Shown here: in pieces, positions 8,353 through 17,648 of the stretch
How positions within the stretch are numbered: position 1 is the stretch's first letter
Layout of the letters: each line of letters starts with the position of its first letter
Assembly (NCBI GenBank): GCA_031261705.1
Contig: JAISJD010000023.1
Location: forward strand, 1 to 64,000
DNA length: 64,000 nucleotides
DNA from: Lactobacillales bacterium
Lineage (GTDB): Bacteria > Bacillota > Bacilli > Lactobacillales > Streptococcaceae
Direction of reading: 5' to 3'
Made by a program: the position numbers and the translations under genes
Notes under the pieces: model-generated
What the model was told of the DNA's origin: nothing
The model's input: only the letters and a program-made list of their open reading frames with translations
Database searches by the model: none

Positions 8353-9662
8353 TAGCCTTCGCTCCCTTCCTCAGAAAGACGATTCAAAAGTTCCTCGTAA
8401 GGAAGCCACTTCCCGTCATAATGAACGAACCAAGTAGGCATTAAATCGACCACCTGTTTAACATTCAGGCTAGTCCAAGAGTACCCAACAACAATCGAAT
8501 CGACTTTTTTTAAGTCTGCTCCATAATTAATGAGTGAATCCACTACTTCAGAAGTTGGCGGTAGGGTGACCTCCGCATCTGCTGGGATTGGCACTTGAAT
8601 GGTGTCAACACTGGTTTCAACTGTGATATTCGTTTCCGTTCCGCTAATATTCGTTGCGGAGACTTCCACTTTCCCCTTACTTAACTCACTAAAAACAGGA
8701 AAGCCCTCGATAAAGGTTCGATAAATCACCGTATGTTCCCCAGAAGTATTAAAATAACGAATCCCTGAAAAGACCCCACCCAGCCGACTGACATAAGGAA
8801 AGCTTTGATTGTAAATATTTGAACTCTTATCGGAGTCTCTTTCCACCGTTCCACGATAGCGTAAGGAGCCTGAAACTTCTTCTATGGTCATGGTTTCATT
8901 GTTGTCTCCTGTATAAATTAAGTCTTTGGTTTCTTCATTTGTCGTGACATCTCCCGGGTGTGTGAAAAACGCATCTCGAAAATTGGTGTAGGGTTGAGAA
9001 GCCAGAATATAACTATATTTTTTCATGGTAATAGGTTCATCAATATAATAACGATTTTTCAACACGTCATGATTAATAGAAACCTTTTGAAAATGTACAT
9101 CTTTTTCTTTTAATTTCTTCAATAGCTCATTGTAATTCATCGAAATCGTCGCTTCGTAAATCTGATTTTTTTGATCGTTCGCAAATAAAATCACACCCCC
9201 GTCATAATCGACTAGCACACGCCTGAATGGAAAATGACTCATTTCAGAGCTTCCAGTGTTCAACTCTAAATCAAAGGTTTTGATATACTCACTAAGCAAA
9301 TAATTTCCTTCATAAAGCAATTCAAACGCATTCTTCCGATTTAATTCTTTGAGATAGTCTTGCTCGTTGCCTTCAACAAGCACTCTTAAATCACCAAATT
9401 TTGCATGATTTAATTTCTCTTGAAAAATTGAAACAAGATTTTCCCCACGTACCCAGAACAGCTCTCCATTTTGATGAGAGATTAAATCCATGGGTAAAAA
9501 GATGTCTGAGGCGGGTGTCTTATCTGCTACCATGGTGCTTTCGGGTGTTTCAGAAACCTCTTTTCCGCTTGGATCGAGCCAAATATTATAGGAAAAGTAC
9601 AAGCTTAGTAAAATCAATAGAACTAAAAGTATACGGATAATTTTTTCCTCGATTTTTGTCAT
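8352..9662 (-). CDS. walH: WalH (YycH), regulator of WalK
   Basis: Membrane-anchored protein of 436 aa: one N-terminal transmembrane helix (IIRILLVLLILLSLYFSYNIW) and a large extracellular domain with the characteristic WYHYDGKW-like ending (PTWFVHYDGKWLPYEEL). It is expected to form a complex with WalI and WalK. Its first codons overlap the end of walK (ATG at 9662, walK stop at 9659). Confidence 0.9.
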   Translation of the reverse strand: MTKIEEKIIRILLVLLILLSLYFSYNIWLDPSGKEVSETPESTMVADKTPASDIFLPMDLISHQNGELFWVRGENLVSIFQEKLNHAKFGDLRVLVEGNEQDYLKELNRKNAFELLYEGNYLLSEYIKTFDLELNTGSSEMSHFPFRRVLVDYDGGVILFANDQKNQIYEATISMNYNELLKKLKEKDVHFQKVSINHDVLKNRYYIDEPITMKKYSYILASQPYTNFRDAFFTHPGDVTTNEETKDLIYTGDNNETMTIEEVSGSLRYRGTVERDSDKSSNIYNQSFPYVSRLGGVFSGIRYFNTSGEHTVIYRTFIEGFPVFSELSKGKVEVSATNISGTETNITVETSVDTIQVPIPADAEVTLPPTSEVVDSLINYGADLKKVDSIVVGYSWTSLNVKQVVDLMPTWFVHYDGKWLPYEELLNRLSEEGSEG

Positions 9663-11497
9663 TCAACATCCCACCCTTCATCTTCGTAAGGTTCATAAGG
9701 AAGCGAGATAATGAACGTAGAGCCTGTCCCTTCTTGGCTTTCCACCCAAATTCTTCCTCCGTGTGCATTGATCACTTCTTTGGTAATTGCAAGCCCCAAG
9801 CCAGTTCCACCTTGCGCGCGTGCCCGTGCCTTATCCACACGATAGAAACGTTCAAAGACTTTGAGTAAATCTTTTTTCGGAATTCCTAGTCCTTGGTCTT
9901 GAATACTTAGAATCACATGATTATGCGTTTCTACCAAACGAACGGTAATCACACCGCCGTCTGGTGAATATTTGAGCGCATTATTCATGATATTATCAAT
10001 CACCTGTATCATCTTATCCGTATCAATTTCAATCCATAAAGGACGTTTCGTAAATTCACGACGAATGGTATAGCGTTTGCCCTCTTCTTTGGCATCTGCT
10101 GCAATCATATCGAAACGATCTAGGACAAAATTCACCAAATCATTGAAATTCACAAATTCTAATTGAAGCTCGGTTTTTCCTGAATCCATTCGTGAAAGAT
10201 TCAAGAGGTCGTTAATCATCCGAATCATCCGATTGGTTTCCTCCAAGCTGACATTAATGAAGTTTGGTGCAACTTCAGAATCTTGCCAAGCACCGTCGTT
10301 TAACGCTTCAAGGTAGCTACGCATAGAGGTTAAAGGCGTTCTCAATTCATGAGAAACGTTTGAAACGAACTCTTGACGTTCTCGCTCTGTCTTGGCTTGT
10401 TCGGTGACATCATGAAGTACAGCGACAATCCCACTGATAAAACCAGATTCCCGGCGAATCATTGAAAAGTCCACACGTAAGGTCGTAATTTCTCGTGGAG
10501 TATTTTCCAAATCAATCATGATTTCAGGATTTTCTTCTAAAATCTTCCGCAAAGTATATTCTTCTTGAATGTCTAGTAACTTTAAAATCGAGTAGCCGAT
10601 TACTTCATCAATCTTGATATTTAGCTGATTTAACGCCATATCATTAATGGTAATGACTTTTCCACGTCTATCCGTTGCGATAACCCCATCTGTCATGTGT
10701 GCTAATACAGAGTTTAGACGATTTCGTTCCGCCTCCATTGACTCTTGGGTAATCTCGATTCTATCCGAAAGCTGATTAAAGGTTTCTGCCAGTTGGCTCA
10801 ACTCATCTCGGCCATGTACCGTCACCTTGCTCGAATAATCACCTCGTGCTATACGTACCGCCTGTTCTCGCATTTCCTCAATAGGTTTTGTTATCGAACG
10901 TGCAATTAAAATCGCCACAATCACGGAAATAACCGCCGCAATCATTGAAGCAGTAAAGAAGATAAAGGCAATGTCGCTCACCTCTGTATACTCCCGTTCA
11001 ATATCACTTTTGACATAAACAGCACCAATAATTGTGTCACCAGTTGAATTTTGAATTGGCTGAACATTAATCCAGACACGTTCTCCATTACTGACGGATG
11101 CATAGTGTTTTACTGTAAAGTCATTCAAATCCTTATAATCGTTTTTCTTTCCAACGGAGCCTTGTTGATTTTCTCCATTAGCGGCACGAATAATCCCTCT
11201 GTCATCGACCACTCGAATTTCAAGTGTATCAGAGGTAATAAAGCTATTTACTTGTTTTTGAATATATTGATTAACCTCAGTTGCATTTTGATTCGGACTG
11301 CTTAGCTCGTCTCCAATTGAAGCAGCTAATTGTTCCACCCGAGGATTTAGTCCTTCTTGGAAACTGGTGATAGAGGAATCTTCTAATTCCTTAATAAAGT
11401 AGTTCCCAATAATTTCAATAGAAATTAGCAGTAGCAAAATAAATGCTACTGCTATCTTAAAGTTTACCGATTGCCAAAAATGAATTTTCTTTCTCAT
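9659..11497 (-). CDS. walK: Sensor histidine kinase WalK
   Basis: Essential cell-wall sensor kinase of 612 aa. Domains in order: TM1 (about 13-33), extracellular sensor, TM2 (about 177-200), HAMP, PAS (about 255-365), HisKA with FVSNVSHELRTPL (phospho-acceptor His383), and HATPase with NNALKYSP, DQGLGIP and GGTGLGLAI. It pairs with WalR encoded 13 bases upstream. Unlike the streptococcal version it has two TM helices and a full extracellular loop, as in enterococci and bacilli. The SD is weak, consistent with coupling to walR. Confidence 0.96.
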   Translation of the reverse strand: MRKKIHFWQSVNFKIAVAFILLLLISIEIIGNYFIKELEDSSITSFQEGLNPRVEQLAASIGDELSSPNQNATEVNQYIQKQVNSFITSDTLEIRVVDDRGIIRAANGENQQGSVGKKNDYKDLNDFTVKHYASVSNGERVWINVQPIQNSTGDTIIGAVYVKSDIEREYTEVSDIAFIFFTASMIAAVISVIVAILIARSITKPIEEMREQAVRIARGDYSSKVTVHGRDELSQLAETFNQLSDRIEITQESMEAERNRLNSVLAHMTDGVIATDRRGKVITINDMALNQLNIKIDEVIGYSILKLLDIQEEYTLRKILEENPEIMIDLENTPREITTLRVDFSMIRRESGFISGIVAVLHDVTEQAKTERERQEFVSNVSHELRTPLTSMRSYLEALNDGAWQDSEVAPNFINVSLEETNRMIRMINDLLNLSRMDSGKTELQLEFVNFNDLVNFVLDRFDMIAADAKEEGKRYTIRREFTKRPLWIEIDTDKMIQVIDNIMNNALKYSPDGGVITVRLVETHNHVILSIQDQGLGIPKKDLLKVFERFYRVDKARARAQGGTGLGLAITKEVINAHGGRIWVESQEGTGSTFIISLPYEPYEDEGWDVE

Positions 11498-11510
11498 ACT
11501 AATCTACTCT

Positions 11511-12215
11511 CTATTCGGCTTCTGGATTGCGTAAATAATACCCTACCCCACGGCGTGTCACAAGATAGACAGGACGTGACGGACTATCTTCAATTTTTTC
11601 TCTCAAACGACGAACCGTCACATCTACTGTACGGACATCTCCGAAATAATCATAACCCCAGACTGTTTGTAATAAATGCTCACGTGTCATTACTTGTCCT
11701 AAATGTTTAGCTAAATAATGAAGTAATTCAAATTCACGATGGGTTAACTCAATTTTTTCCCCACGCTTTGAAACGATATAAGCATCTGGGTGAATGGTCA
11801 ACTCCCCAATCACTAAATCCGATTGCTGTTGGTCGTCACTATCTGCCTTAACTGCCACACCACGACGAAGATTTGCCTTCACTCGTGCGACAAGCTCCCG
11901 ATTAGAGAACGGCTTTGTAACGTAATCATCTGCGCCAAGCTCAAGTCCAAGCACCTTATCGATTTCTGAATCCTTAGCGGTTACCATAATGATTGGCATA
12001 TCATGTGTTTTGCGTACTTCCCGTGCCACTTCTAATCCATCAATCTTTGGTAACATCAAATCTAGTAAAATTAAGTCTGGTTCCTCTTCCTTGACCTTTT
12101 CAAGTGCTTCTTCACCGTCATAAGCAGTGACTACTTCATAACCTTCTTTGGTTAAATTAAATTTGACAATATCTGAAATCGGCTTTTCATCATCCACAAC
12201 TAAAATCTTTTTCAA
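11511..12215 (-). CDS. walR: Response regulator WalR
   Basis: OmpR-family response regulator: receiver domain with LVVDDEKPI, the phospho-Asp in [11 protein letters not shown] and Lys in VTAKDSE, then a winged-helix DNA-binding domain ([21 protein letters not shown]...[14 protein letters not shown]). I choose the TTG start (MKKILVVDD), since GAGGTG lies 6 nt before it; the GTG three codons earlier overlaps the SD. Controls peptidoglycan hydrolase genes, likely including pcsB in this window. A -10 box TATAAT occurs at 12271-12276 (minus strand); I see no good -35. Confidence 0.96.
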   Translation of the reverse strand: MKKILVVDDEKPISDIVKFNLTKEGYEVVTAYDGEEALEKVKEEEPDLILLDLMLPKIDGLEVAREVRKTHDMPIIMVTAKDSEIDKVLGLELGADDYVTKPFSNRELVARVKANLRRGVAVKADSDDQQQSDLVIGELTIHPDAYIVSKRGEKIELTHREFELLHYLAKHLGQVMTREHLLQTVWGYDYFGDVRTVDVTVRRLREKIEDSPSRPVYLVTRRGVGYYLRNPEAE

Positions 12216-12411
12216 TTCCAGCACCTCACAATTTTATTTTTTCCGTTCATTTTTAAATTACTTTCTACTTATTATAACGTAATTTTAGGCATTCTCCTAT
12301 AAAAAGAGAAATATACAAGGGATTTTTTGATAAATACTTACGTAATATCATTGATTTCTCCCGATTTTTCTTTAATTTTCTGGTTGTTTAAAAATAAATT
12401 ATCGAAATATT

Positions 12412-12440
12412 TTGCCAATTGTCTTGATAACCTATATAAT
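12412..12440 (+). promoter_or_regulatory. Promoter of the amino-acid ABC operon
   Basis: TTGCCA (12412-12417), 17-bp spacer, TATAAT (12435-12440). It leaves a leader of about 180 nt before glnQ with no obvious T-box or riboswitch core. The remainder of the 410-bp gap between walR and glnQ is AT-rich and shows no gene. Confidence 0.65.
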
Positions 12441-12625
12441 AAAAAATAAGATGTAAGATATTCTAACGTGCTTTACCTGAAATTTTAACTAAATTTTCAA
12501 CTGATTTTATCTAAATGCTTAGTTTTCGGTGTTTTACTCGCCCTAAACATAAAAGTAATTTAGATTTTTTCTTACATTCAAGTCATTAAGGATAGATACA
12601 ATACCAAGAAAAAGGAGCGAATAAC

Positions 12626-13396
12626 ATGGCAATGATTGAGTTTAAAAACGTGGAGAAGTACTTTGGGGAGTTTCACGCGCTAAAAAATATTAATCTGCAA
12701 ATTGAGCAGGGACAAGTAGTTGTTTTAATCGGTCCGTCTGGTTCCGGTAAATCAACCTTGATTCGTACCATTAACGGTTTAGAAACCGTAACAAAAGGAC
12801 AGCTGCTAGTTGACGGATTAGATATTGCGGATAAGAAAACGAAATTGCCCGAAATTCGTAAAGAAGTGGGAATGGTTTTCCAACACTTCAACTTATATCC
12901 ACATAAAACTGTATTAGAAAATATCACCTTGGCGCCGATTAAAGTTTTAAAGCAAGACCCGAAAGTAGCGAATGCGAATGCCGAAAAATTTTTAAAATAT
13001 GTCAACATGTGGGATAAAAAAGATGTCTATCCCGGCACCCTTTCAGGCGGACAAAAACAACGGGTGGCAATTGCTCGTGGACTTGCCTTAAATCCTAAGA
13101 TGCTTTTATTTGATGAACCAACCTCTGCTCTTGACCCTGAAACTATTGGCGATGTATTAGTCGTTATGAAAAATCTCGCACATGAAGGGATGAGCATGGT
13201 CGTTGTCACACATGAAATGGGCTTTGCTCGTGAAGTAGCCGACCGTGTGATTTTCTTAGCTGATGGCATGATTTTAGAAGATAGCGACAATCCAAAAGAG
13301 TTTTTCGATAATCCAAAAGATGAACGTGCCAAACTTTTCCTAAGTAAAATTATCAACCACACCTCTGAAAAAGTAAAAGAGGAGGCTGAGCTATGA
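12626..13396 (+). CDS. glnQ: Polar amino-acid ABC transporter ATPase (GlnQ-like)
   Basis: ATP-binding subunit, 256 aa. Walker A GPSGSGKST, Q-loop VFQHFNLYPHKTVLEN, signature LSGGQKQRVAIARGLA, Walker B LLFDEPTSALDPE and the switch His in VVVTHEMGFA are all intact. Family: polar amino-acid uptake. SD AAAGGAGCG. Overlaps the start of the binding-protein gene by 4 nt (ATGA), first of a four-gene operon with one ATPase, one binding protein and two permeases. Glutamine/glutamate is the likely substrate but is inferred. Confidence 0.92.
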   Translation: MAMIEFKNVEKYFGEFHALKNINLQIEQGQVVVLIGPSGSGKSTLIRTINGLETVTKGQLLVDGLDIADKKTKLPEIRKEVGMVFQHFNLYPHKTVLENITLAPIKVLKQDPKVANANAEKFLKYVNMWDKKDVYPGTLSGGQKQRVAIARGLALNPKMLLFDEPTSALDPETIGDVLVVMKNLAHEGMSMVVVTHEMGFAREVADRVIFLADGMILEDSDNPKEFFDNPKDERAKLFLSKIINHTSEKVKEEAEL

Positions 13397-14196
13397 AAAA
13401 AATTGCAAAAATAATCCGCGTATTCTTTTTGATTGGACTTCTTCTTTCTCTCACCTCTTGTGGCACAAATAAATTATCCAATGAATCAACGCTCAAACGA
13501 GTGGAGGAATCTGACTCTATCGTCTGGGGTGTAAAAAATGATACCCGACTTTTTGGTTTAATGGATATTAAAAGCGGACAAGTTCAAGGCTTCGATATTG
13601 ATATAGCAAAAGCTTTAACAAAAGAAATCCTTGGAGATGAAGGGAAAGCAACCTTTGTCGAAGTAACCAGTAAAACACGGATTCCACTTCTAAAAAATGG
13701 AAATATTGATGCGATTATTGCCACCATGACCATTACACCCGAACGGAAAGAACAGGTAGATTTCTCAGATGTTTACTTTGAGGCAGGTCAGTCCTTACTT
13801 GTTAAAAAAGGGAGCGCAATTCATTCCATCAAAGATTTAAAGGAAGGGACAACGGTCTTAGCGGTAAAAGGATCCACCTCTGTGGATAACATCAAAAAAG
13901 CCGCCCCTAAAGCAAAAATTCTCGAATTAGAAAATTATGCAGAATGTTTCACTGCTCTAAAATCAAACCAAGGTGACGTAATGACCACGGACAACGCAAT
14001 CCTTATGGGTATGGCATCAGAATCCACTGATTACACTCTTGTTGGTGGAAACTTCACCAACGAACCTTACGGAATTGCCGTAAATAAAAATCAAGAACCC
14101 TTCTTAAATAAAATCAATGCCGCGCTTAAAACCTTACACCAAAATGGAACCTATGACAAAATCTATAATAAGTGGTTTGGCGACGTCGCAAACTAA
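13393..14196 (+). CDS. Amino-acid ABC transporter substrate-binding lipoprotein
   Basis: 267-aa extracellular binding protein anchored by lipid: signal peptide with lipobox LTSC at residues 20-23. The mature part is a type-3 bacterial solute-binding domain (VQGFDIDIAKALTKEILG, NIDAIIATMTITPERKEQVDFS, LAVKGSTSVDNIKK). It hands the amino acid to the two permeases encoded next. The start overlaps glnQ. Confidence 0.92.
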   Translation: MKKIAKIIRVFFLIGLLLSLTSCGTNKLSNESTLKRVEESDSIVWGVKNDTRLFGLMDIKSGQVQGFDIDIAKALTKEILGDEGKATFVEVTSKTRIPLLKNGNIDAIIATMTITPERKEQVDFSDVYFEAGQSLLVKKGSAIHSIKDLKEGTTVLAVKGSTSVDNIKKAAPKAKILELENYAECFTALKSNQGDVMTTDNAILMGMASESTDYTLVGGNFTNEPYGIAVNKNQEPFLNKINAALKTLHQNGTYDKIYNKWFGDVAN

Positions 14197-14214
14197 AGAT
14201 TGGAGGAAATGCTA

Positions 14215-14862
14215 GTGATACAATTACTTCAACAATATGGTCCAGATTTTTTATCTGGTTTCAAATACACGATTGCTTCAAGTGTGTTCGCTCTATTTTT
14301 TAGCCTTGTCATTGGAACACTCATGGCAATTTTTCAAATTTCAAAAAATAAAATTTTACGTGGAATTTCTCGCATCTATGTAGAAGTTTTCAGAAATATT
14401 CCTTTGTTAGTCATTGTCATGTTCTTTTTCATTGTCATTCCAATGCAAGGAATCCCAATTGACGGCTTCACCGCTGGAACGATTGGATTAACCATTTATA
14501 CCTCTGCTTTTATTGCAGAAACGATTCGCTCAGGTATTCAAGCGGTCCCAGCTGGACAAATGGAGGCAGGGCTTTCTTCTGGCTTCACCCAATCAGAAAC
14601 CATGCGTTATATTATCTTACCGCAAGCCTTTAAAATAGTCATTCCACCACTTGGCAATCAATTCATTAACTTGGTGAAAAATTCTTCAATTTTAGCTATG
14701 GTTGCAGGGTTTGACCTCATGTATCAGGGAGATACCGTAGCTAATACAACCTTTGATACCATTAATAGTTACATTATTGTCGCTCTATTTTATCTGATTA
14801 TTACTCTGCCACTTAGTTATCTAATGGCTTACCTTGAACGAAAATGGGCTTATAAAGTCTAA
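14215..14862 (+). CDS. Amino-acid ABC transporter permease 1
   Basis: About 215 aa with four to five membrane helices and the EAA loop (IPAGQMEAGLSSGFTQSETMRYI-like region with EAGLSSGF). HEQRo/His-Glu-Gln permease family, acting with permease 2 as heterodimer. GTG is chosen as start because GGAGG is 8 nt upstream; the ATG and TTG further up overlap or precede that site. Confidence 0.9.
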   Translation: MIQLLQQYGPDFLSGFKYTIASSVFALFFSLVIGTLMAIFQISKNKILRGISRIYVEVFRNIPLLVIVMFFFIVIPMQGIPIDGFTAGTIGLTIYTSAFIAETIRSGIQAVPAGQMEAGLSSGFTQSETMRYIILPQAFKIVIPPLGNQFINLVKNSSILAMVAGFDLMYQGDTVANTTFDTINSYIIVALFYLIITLPLSYLMAYLERKWAYKV

Positions 14863-14880
14863 GAAAGGACGTGAAATTCA

Positions 14881-15543
14881 ATGAACTTTTTACAAGCATA
14901 TTCATGGATAAATATTCGATTTTTACTTGAAGGTTTGAAAGTTACCGTTGAGGTTGCCGCTCTTTCAATTTTCTTCAGCTTTATTATTGGCTCACTTATC
15001 GGCTGGATACGGTTCAATAATATACGAGTTCTTAGTAATTTAGTAGGTTTGACTGTTGATATTATCCGTAACCTACCACTGCTACTGATTATCTTCTTTA
15101 CCTACTTTGCGATTCCGCAAATGATTGGGATTCGATTTAATATTTTCTGGGCGGCAGTCACTGCTTTAACTATTTTTGAATCGGCTATGCTTAGCGAAAT
15201 CATTCGTGCAGGACTTAACGCCGTACCAAGTGGGCAAATTGAAGCTGGTCTTTCTACTGGATTGACACATGGCGAAACCATGCGTATTATCGTCTTTCCA
15301 CAAGCGTTTAAAATGATGATTCCTGCCATTGTGAGTCAGTTCATCTCACTTATTAAGGATACCTCACTAGCCGTTATCATCTCGCTTCCCGAGCTAACGC
15401 ACCAAGCACAGATTATTTACGGACAAAATTCAAATTACGTGTTGCCAATGTTTTTAGCCTTAGCGGTTTTATATTTCATTGTTTGCTATATCTTATCACT
15501 GGTTGCTCGTTATTTGGAAAAACACACGAAGTATTCTTATTAA
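14881..15543 (+). CDS. Amino-acid ABC transporter permease 2
   Basis: 220-aa inner-membrane permease paralogous to the preceding one, with the matching EAA motif (SGQIEAGLSTGLTHGETMRI). The two together form the membrane channel of the importer. SD AAAGGACG before the ATG; 18-nt gap to permease 1. Last gene of the operon, with a strong terminator 12 bases later. Confidence 0.9.
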   Translation: MNFLQAYSWINIRFLLEGLKVTVEVAALSIFFSFIIGSLIGWIRFNNIRVLSNLVGLTVDIIRNLPLLLIIFFTYFAIPQMIGIRFNIFWAAVTALTIFESAMLSEIIRAGLNAVPSGQIEAGLSTGLTHGETMRIIVFPQAFKMMIPAIVSQFISLIKDTSLAVIISLPELTHQAQIIYGQNSNYVLPMFLALAVLYFIVCYILSLVARYLEKHTKYSY

Positions 15544-15554
15544 CCATTCATTTT

Positions 15555-15581
15555 TCAGAGGAGTTTTCCTCTGATTTTTTT
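15555..15581 (+). terminator. Terminator of the amino-acid ABC operon
   Basis: TCAGAGGA and TCCTCTGA pair perfectly around GTTT and are followed by seven T residues. Confidence 0.9.
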
Positions 15582-15675
15582 ATTAAAAAGTAGGATACCA
15601 GTTTCTTCTATTCTTCCTTCAATAATCCTCTCAACACTTCTCCTGATAATTAAGGGGCTTATTTAAGGAGAACCT

Positions 15676-15712
15676 AAAAAGCACCCTGCAAGAAAATCTC
15701 ACAGAGTGCTTT
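15676..15712 (-). terminator. Terminator downstream of pcsB
   Basis: On the minus strand AAAGCACTCTGTGAG pairs with TTGCAGGGTGCTTT around a short loop and ends in GCTTTTTAGG. Confidence 0.75.
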
Positions 15713-15735
15713 GTATATGCTTTTTTTACTGTTGA

Positions 15736-16950
15736 TTAAACATGAATGAATTGTAAACCAGCGGCTGAAATTGTACGAGTATTCACGCCTGAGATACCAG
15801 CATAATTCATTTCTTTGATGGTAATGCTTGAACCACTTACAGCTACAACAACTGCAACGTGTCCATAACCACTCGCTCCGGCAACGCCAGGACCAAATAC
15901 TGCAACAGTACCAGGTGCTGGTGAACTGTCAACACGGTATCCGTCAGCGGCTGCTGATGCACCCCATTGTCCACCGTTCCCCCAGAAATCGCCCACACGT
16001 GAACCAAAGTATGATTTCACATACCAAGTACATTGTCCATAAGGGTATGAACCTGGATCAGGTCTGTAATTTCCGCCGCCACCGCCAGTAACTGGAGGTA
16101 CTGGTGTTGGATCTGGTGTTGAAACATTTCCACCACTACTGCCATCAGGAGCTGGTGTTGGATCAGGAGTTGGTGCTGCTTGACCAACATTATTTAAACT
16201 TTCTTGTACTTTCTTCGCTTCATCTGCTTGTTTTGCAGCAGCTTGTGCTTGTTCTTCAGCGACACGTTTTGCGGTTGCTTGTGCGGCTGCTTTTTCGTCT
16301 AGCAATTTGCTACGGTCACCTTCAGCAGTAGCACGTTCAGCTGCTAAGCTTAATTGAGCAACTTTTAAATCTGCTTGTTTTTGTTGTAAAACTTGTTCAT
16401 CTGATTCTAAAGCTTTTTGGTTTTTAGAAACCGTAAGAATTTTTTCTGCATTATCTTTTTGTTTTGCTAAGACATCTTCTTTATCTTTCTTTTGTTGATT
16501 AATCATGTCATTGTTTGCTGAAACAATCTTCGTCACAGCTTGCACACGAGTAATCGCATCAGATACAGAGTCTGCATCTAAAACAACATCAATATAATTA
16601 GCGCTAGTTCCGTTTGTTTGAACAGAGCGTGCTTGCTTTTTAATGACAACTTCACGTTTAATGATACGGTCGTTTAATGTATCAATTTGTGCTGCTAACT
16701 TATCAGAATTGGCAATTAACTTTTCGTTTTCTGCTTTTAATTCGGCAGCCTTTTCTTCGATTTTTGAAACTTCTGATTGAATAGAATCTACTTCTGCTTG
16801 CGCTGTAGCCTCTTTTTCTTTCAGACTATTAATTGTTTGATTTTTAGATTCTATCTGACTATCAACGTCATCTGCGGCTGTGGCAAGTGGTGCAACTGCA
16901 GTAAGAGCTAACGCACTAAGCATTAAGAAAGACATTACTTGTTTTTTCAC
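15736..16950 (-). CDS. pcsB: Secreted CHAP-domain peptidoglycan hydrolase (PcsB-like)
   Basis: 404-aa secreted murein hydrolase for cell separation. Signal peptide at 1-25 (cleaved near ATAADDV), a long coiled coil (about 27-260), a Pro/Gly/Thr linker with repeated PTPDPTPAPD-type units, and a C-terminal CHAP domain (about 300-404) with catalytic Cys in YPYGQCTWYV and His in YGHVAVV. The coiled coil is typical of FtsEX-controlled PcsB. It lies downstream of mreC-mreD exactly as in streptococci and is a classic WalR target. SD CGGAGGAAAC is strong. Confidence 0.92.
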   Translation of the reverse strand: MKKQVMSFLMLSALALTAVAPLATAADDVDSQIESKNQTINSLKEKEATAQAEVDSIQSEVSKIEEKAAELKAENEKLIANSDKLAAQIDTLNDRIIKREVVIKKQARSVQTNGTSANYIDVVLDADSVSDAITRVQAVTKIVSANNDMINQQKKDKEDVLAKQKDNAEKILTVSKNQKALESDEQVLQQKQADLKVAQLSLAAERATAEGDRSKLLDEKAAAQATAKRVAEEQAQAAAKQADEAKKVQESLNNVGQAAPTPDPTPAPDGSSGGNVSTPDPTPVPPVTGGGGGNYRPDPGSYPYGQCTWYVKSYFGSRVGDFWGNGGQWGASAAADGYRVDSSPAPGTVAVFGPGVAGASGYGHVAVVVAVSGSSITIKEMNYAGISGVNTRTISAAGLQFIHV

Positions 16951-17139
16951 TCTTGTTTCCTCCGACTTTTTTGAATTTTCGTTAATTGACAGTAAAGTTA
17001 ATTACTATTTGACGATACTAAAATCATAACATAGGGATATGACATTCTCATGGTTTAATTGTTACAGTTTTGTTTCATTTTCTAATCGAAACATTTCAAA
17101 GACAACTTTTTGCCTTTCTTGCTAATGAAAAAAGAGAAG

Positions 17140-17646
17140 CTACTTTATAGAAAAGAGCTTCCTCAATGGATAAATGATAAGTAAAAAACATACCATATTG
17201 ATTAATAATGTTGGTCCCAAAAGTTGTGTGATAAATGTGATGAAATCCACACTAGCTAATTGGAAAATTGCTTGTAGCAAGGTCGTAAACACTTCATAAG
17301 CTGTGACAACAATAATCATCGTAAAAAACTGTGTAATGACATTTGTATTAATCAACTCTTTGTAACGAGTCATCCAGTAAACGATAAGCGGCAATACAAC
17401 AAGATTAATTCCTAAAATTCCAAGATAATAGCTATCAAAGATTAAGCCAATGACAAGCGCACTAATCATTAGATAACGGCGAGAAAGATGGACGGTTGCC
17501 ACCATAAACGCCATAATCAAAAGATTGACAATTGGATAATAATTATCCTTTGTCCAGATTTCTAAAAGGTTCGTCAAGTGGCTATCTATTAATAGTAGGG
17601 CAAAGAACAAAATAGGAGCATAAATTTTCAAACTTTTAGGATTCAT
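17140..17646 (-). CDS. mreD: Rod-shape/peripheral wall protein MreD
   Basis: 168-aa integral membrane protein with five to six hydrophobic helices, of the usual MreD length. It works with MreC to position peptidoglycan synthesis. Identity is based on topology, on LIFDSYYLGILGINLVVLPLIVY-type sequence (FDSYYLGILG), and on being 2 bases after mreC. There is no mreB here, as in many ovococci. Confidence 0.88.
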   Translation of the reverse strand: MNPKSLKIYAPILFFALLLIDSHLTNLLEIWTKDNYYPIVNLLIMAFMVATVHLSRRYLMISALVIGLIFDSYYLGILGINLVVLPLIVYWMTRYKELINTNVITQFFTMIIVVTAYEVFTTLLQAIFQLASVDFITFITQLLGPTLLINMVCFLLIIYPLRKLFSIK

Positions 17647-17648
17647 AG

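Noticed and set aside
12441..12625. Riboswitch or T-box in the long leader of the amino-acid ABC operon
   Set aside because: No T-box core, specifier stem or terminator hairpin could be found by eye.
16951..17139. WalR binding box upstream of pcsB
   Set aside because: One half-site TGTAAC is present but the second half-site at the right spacing is not, so I do not call it.
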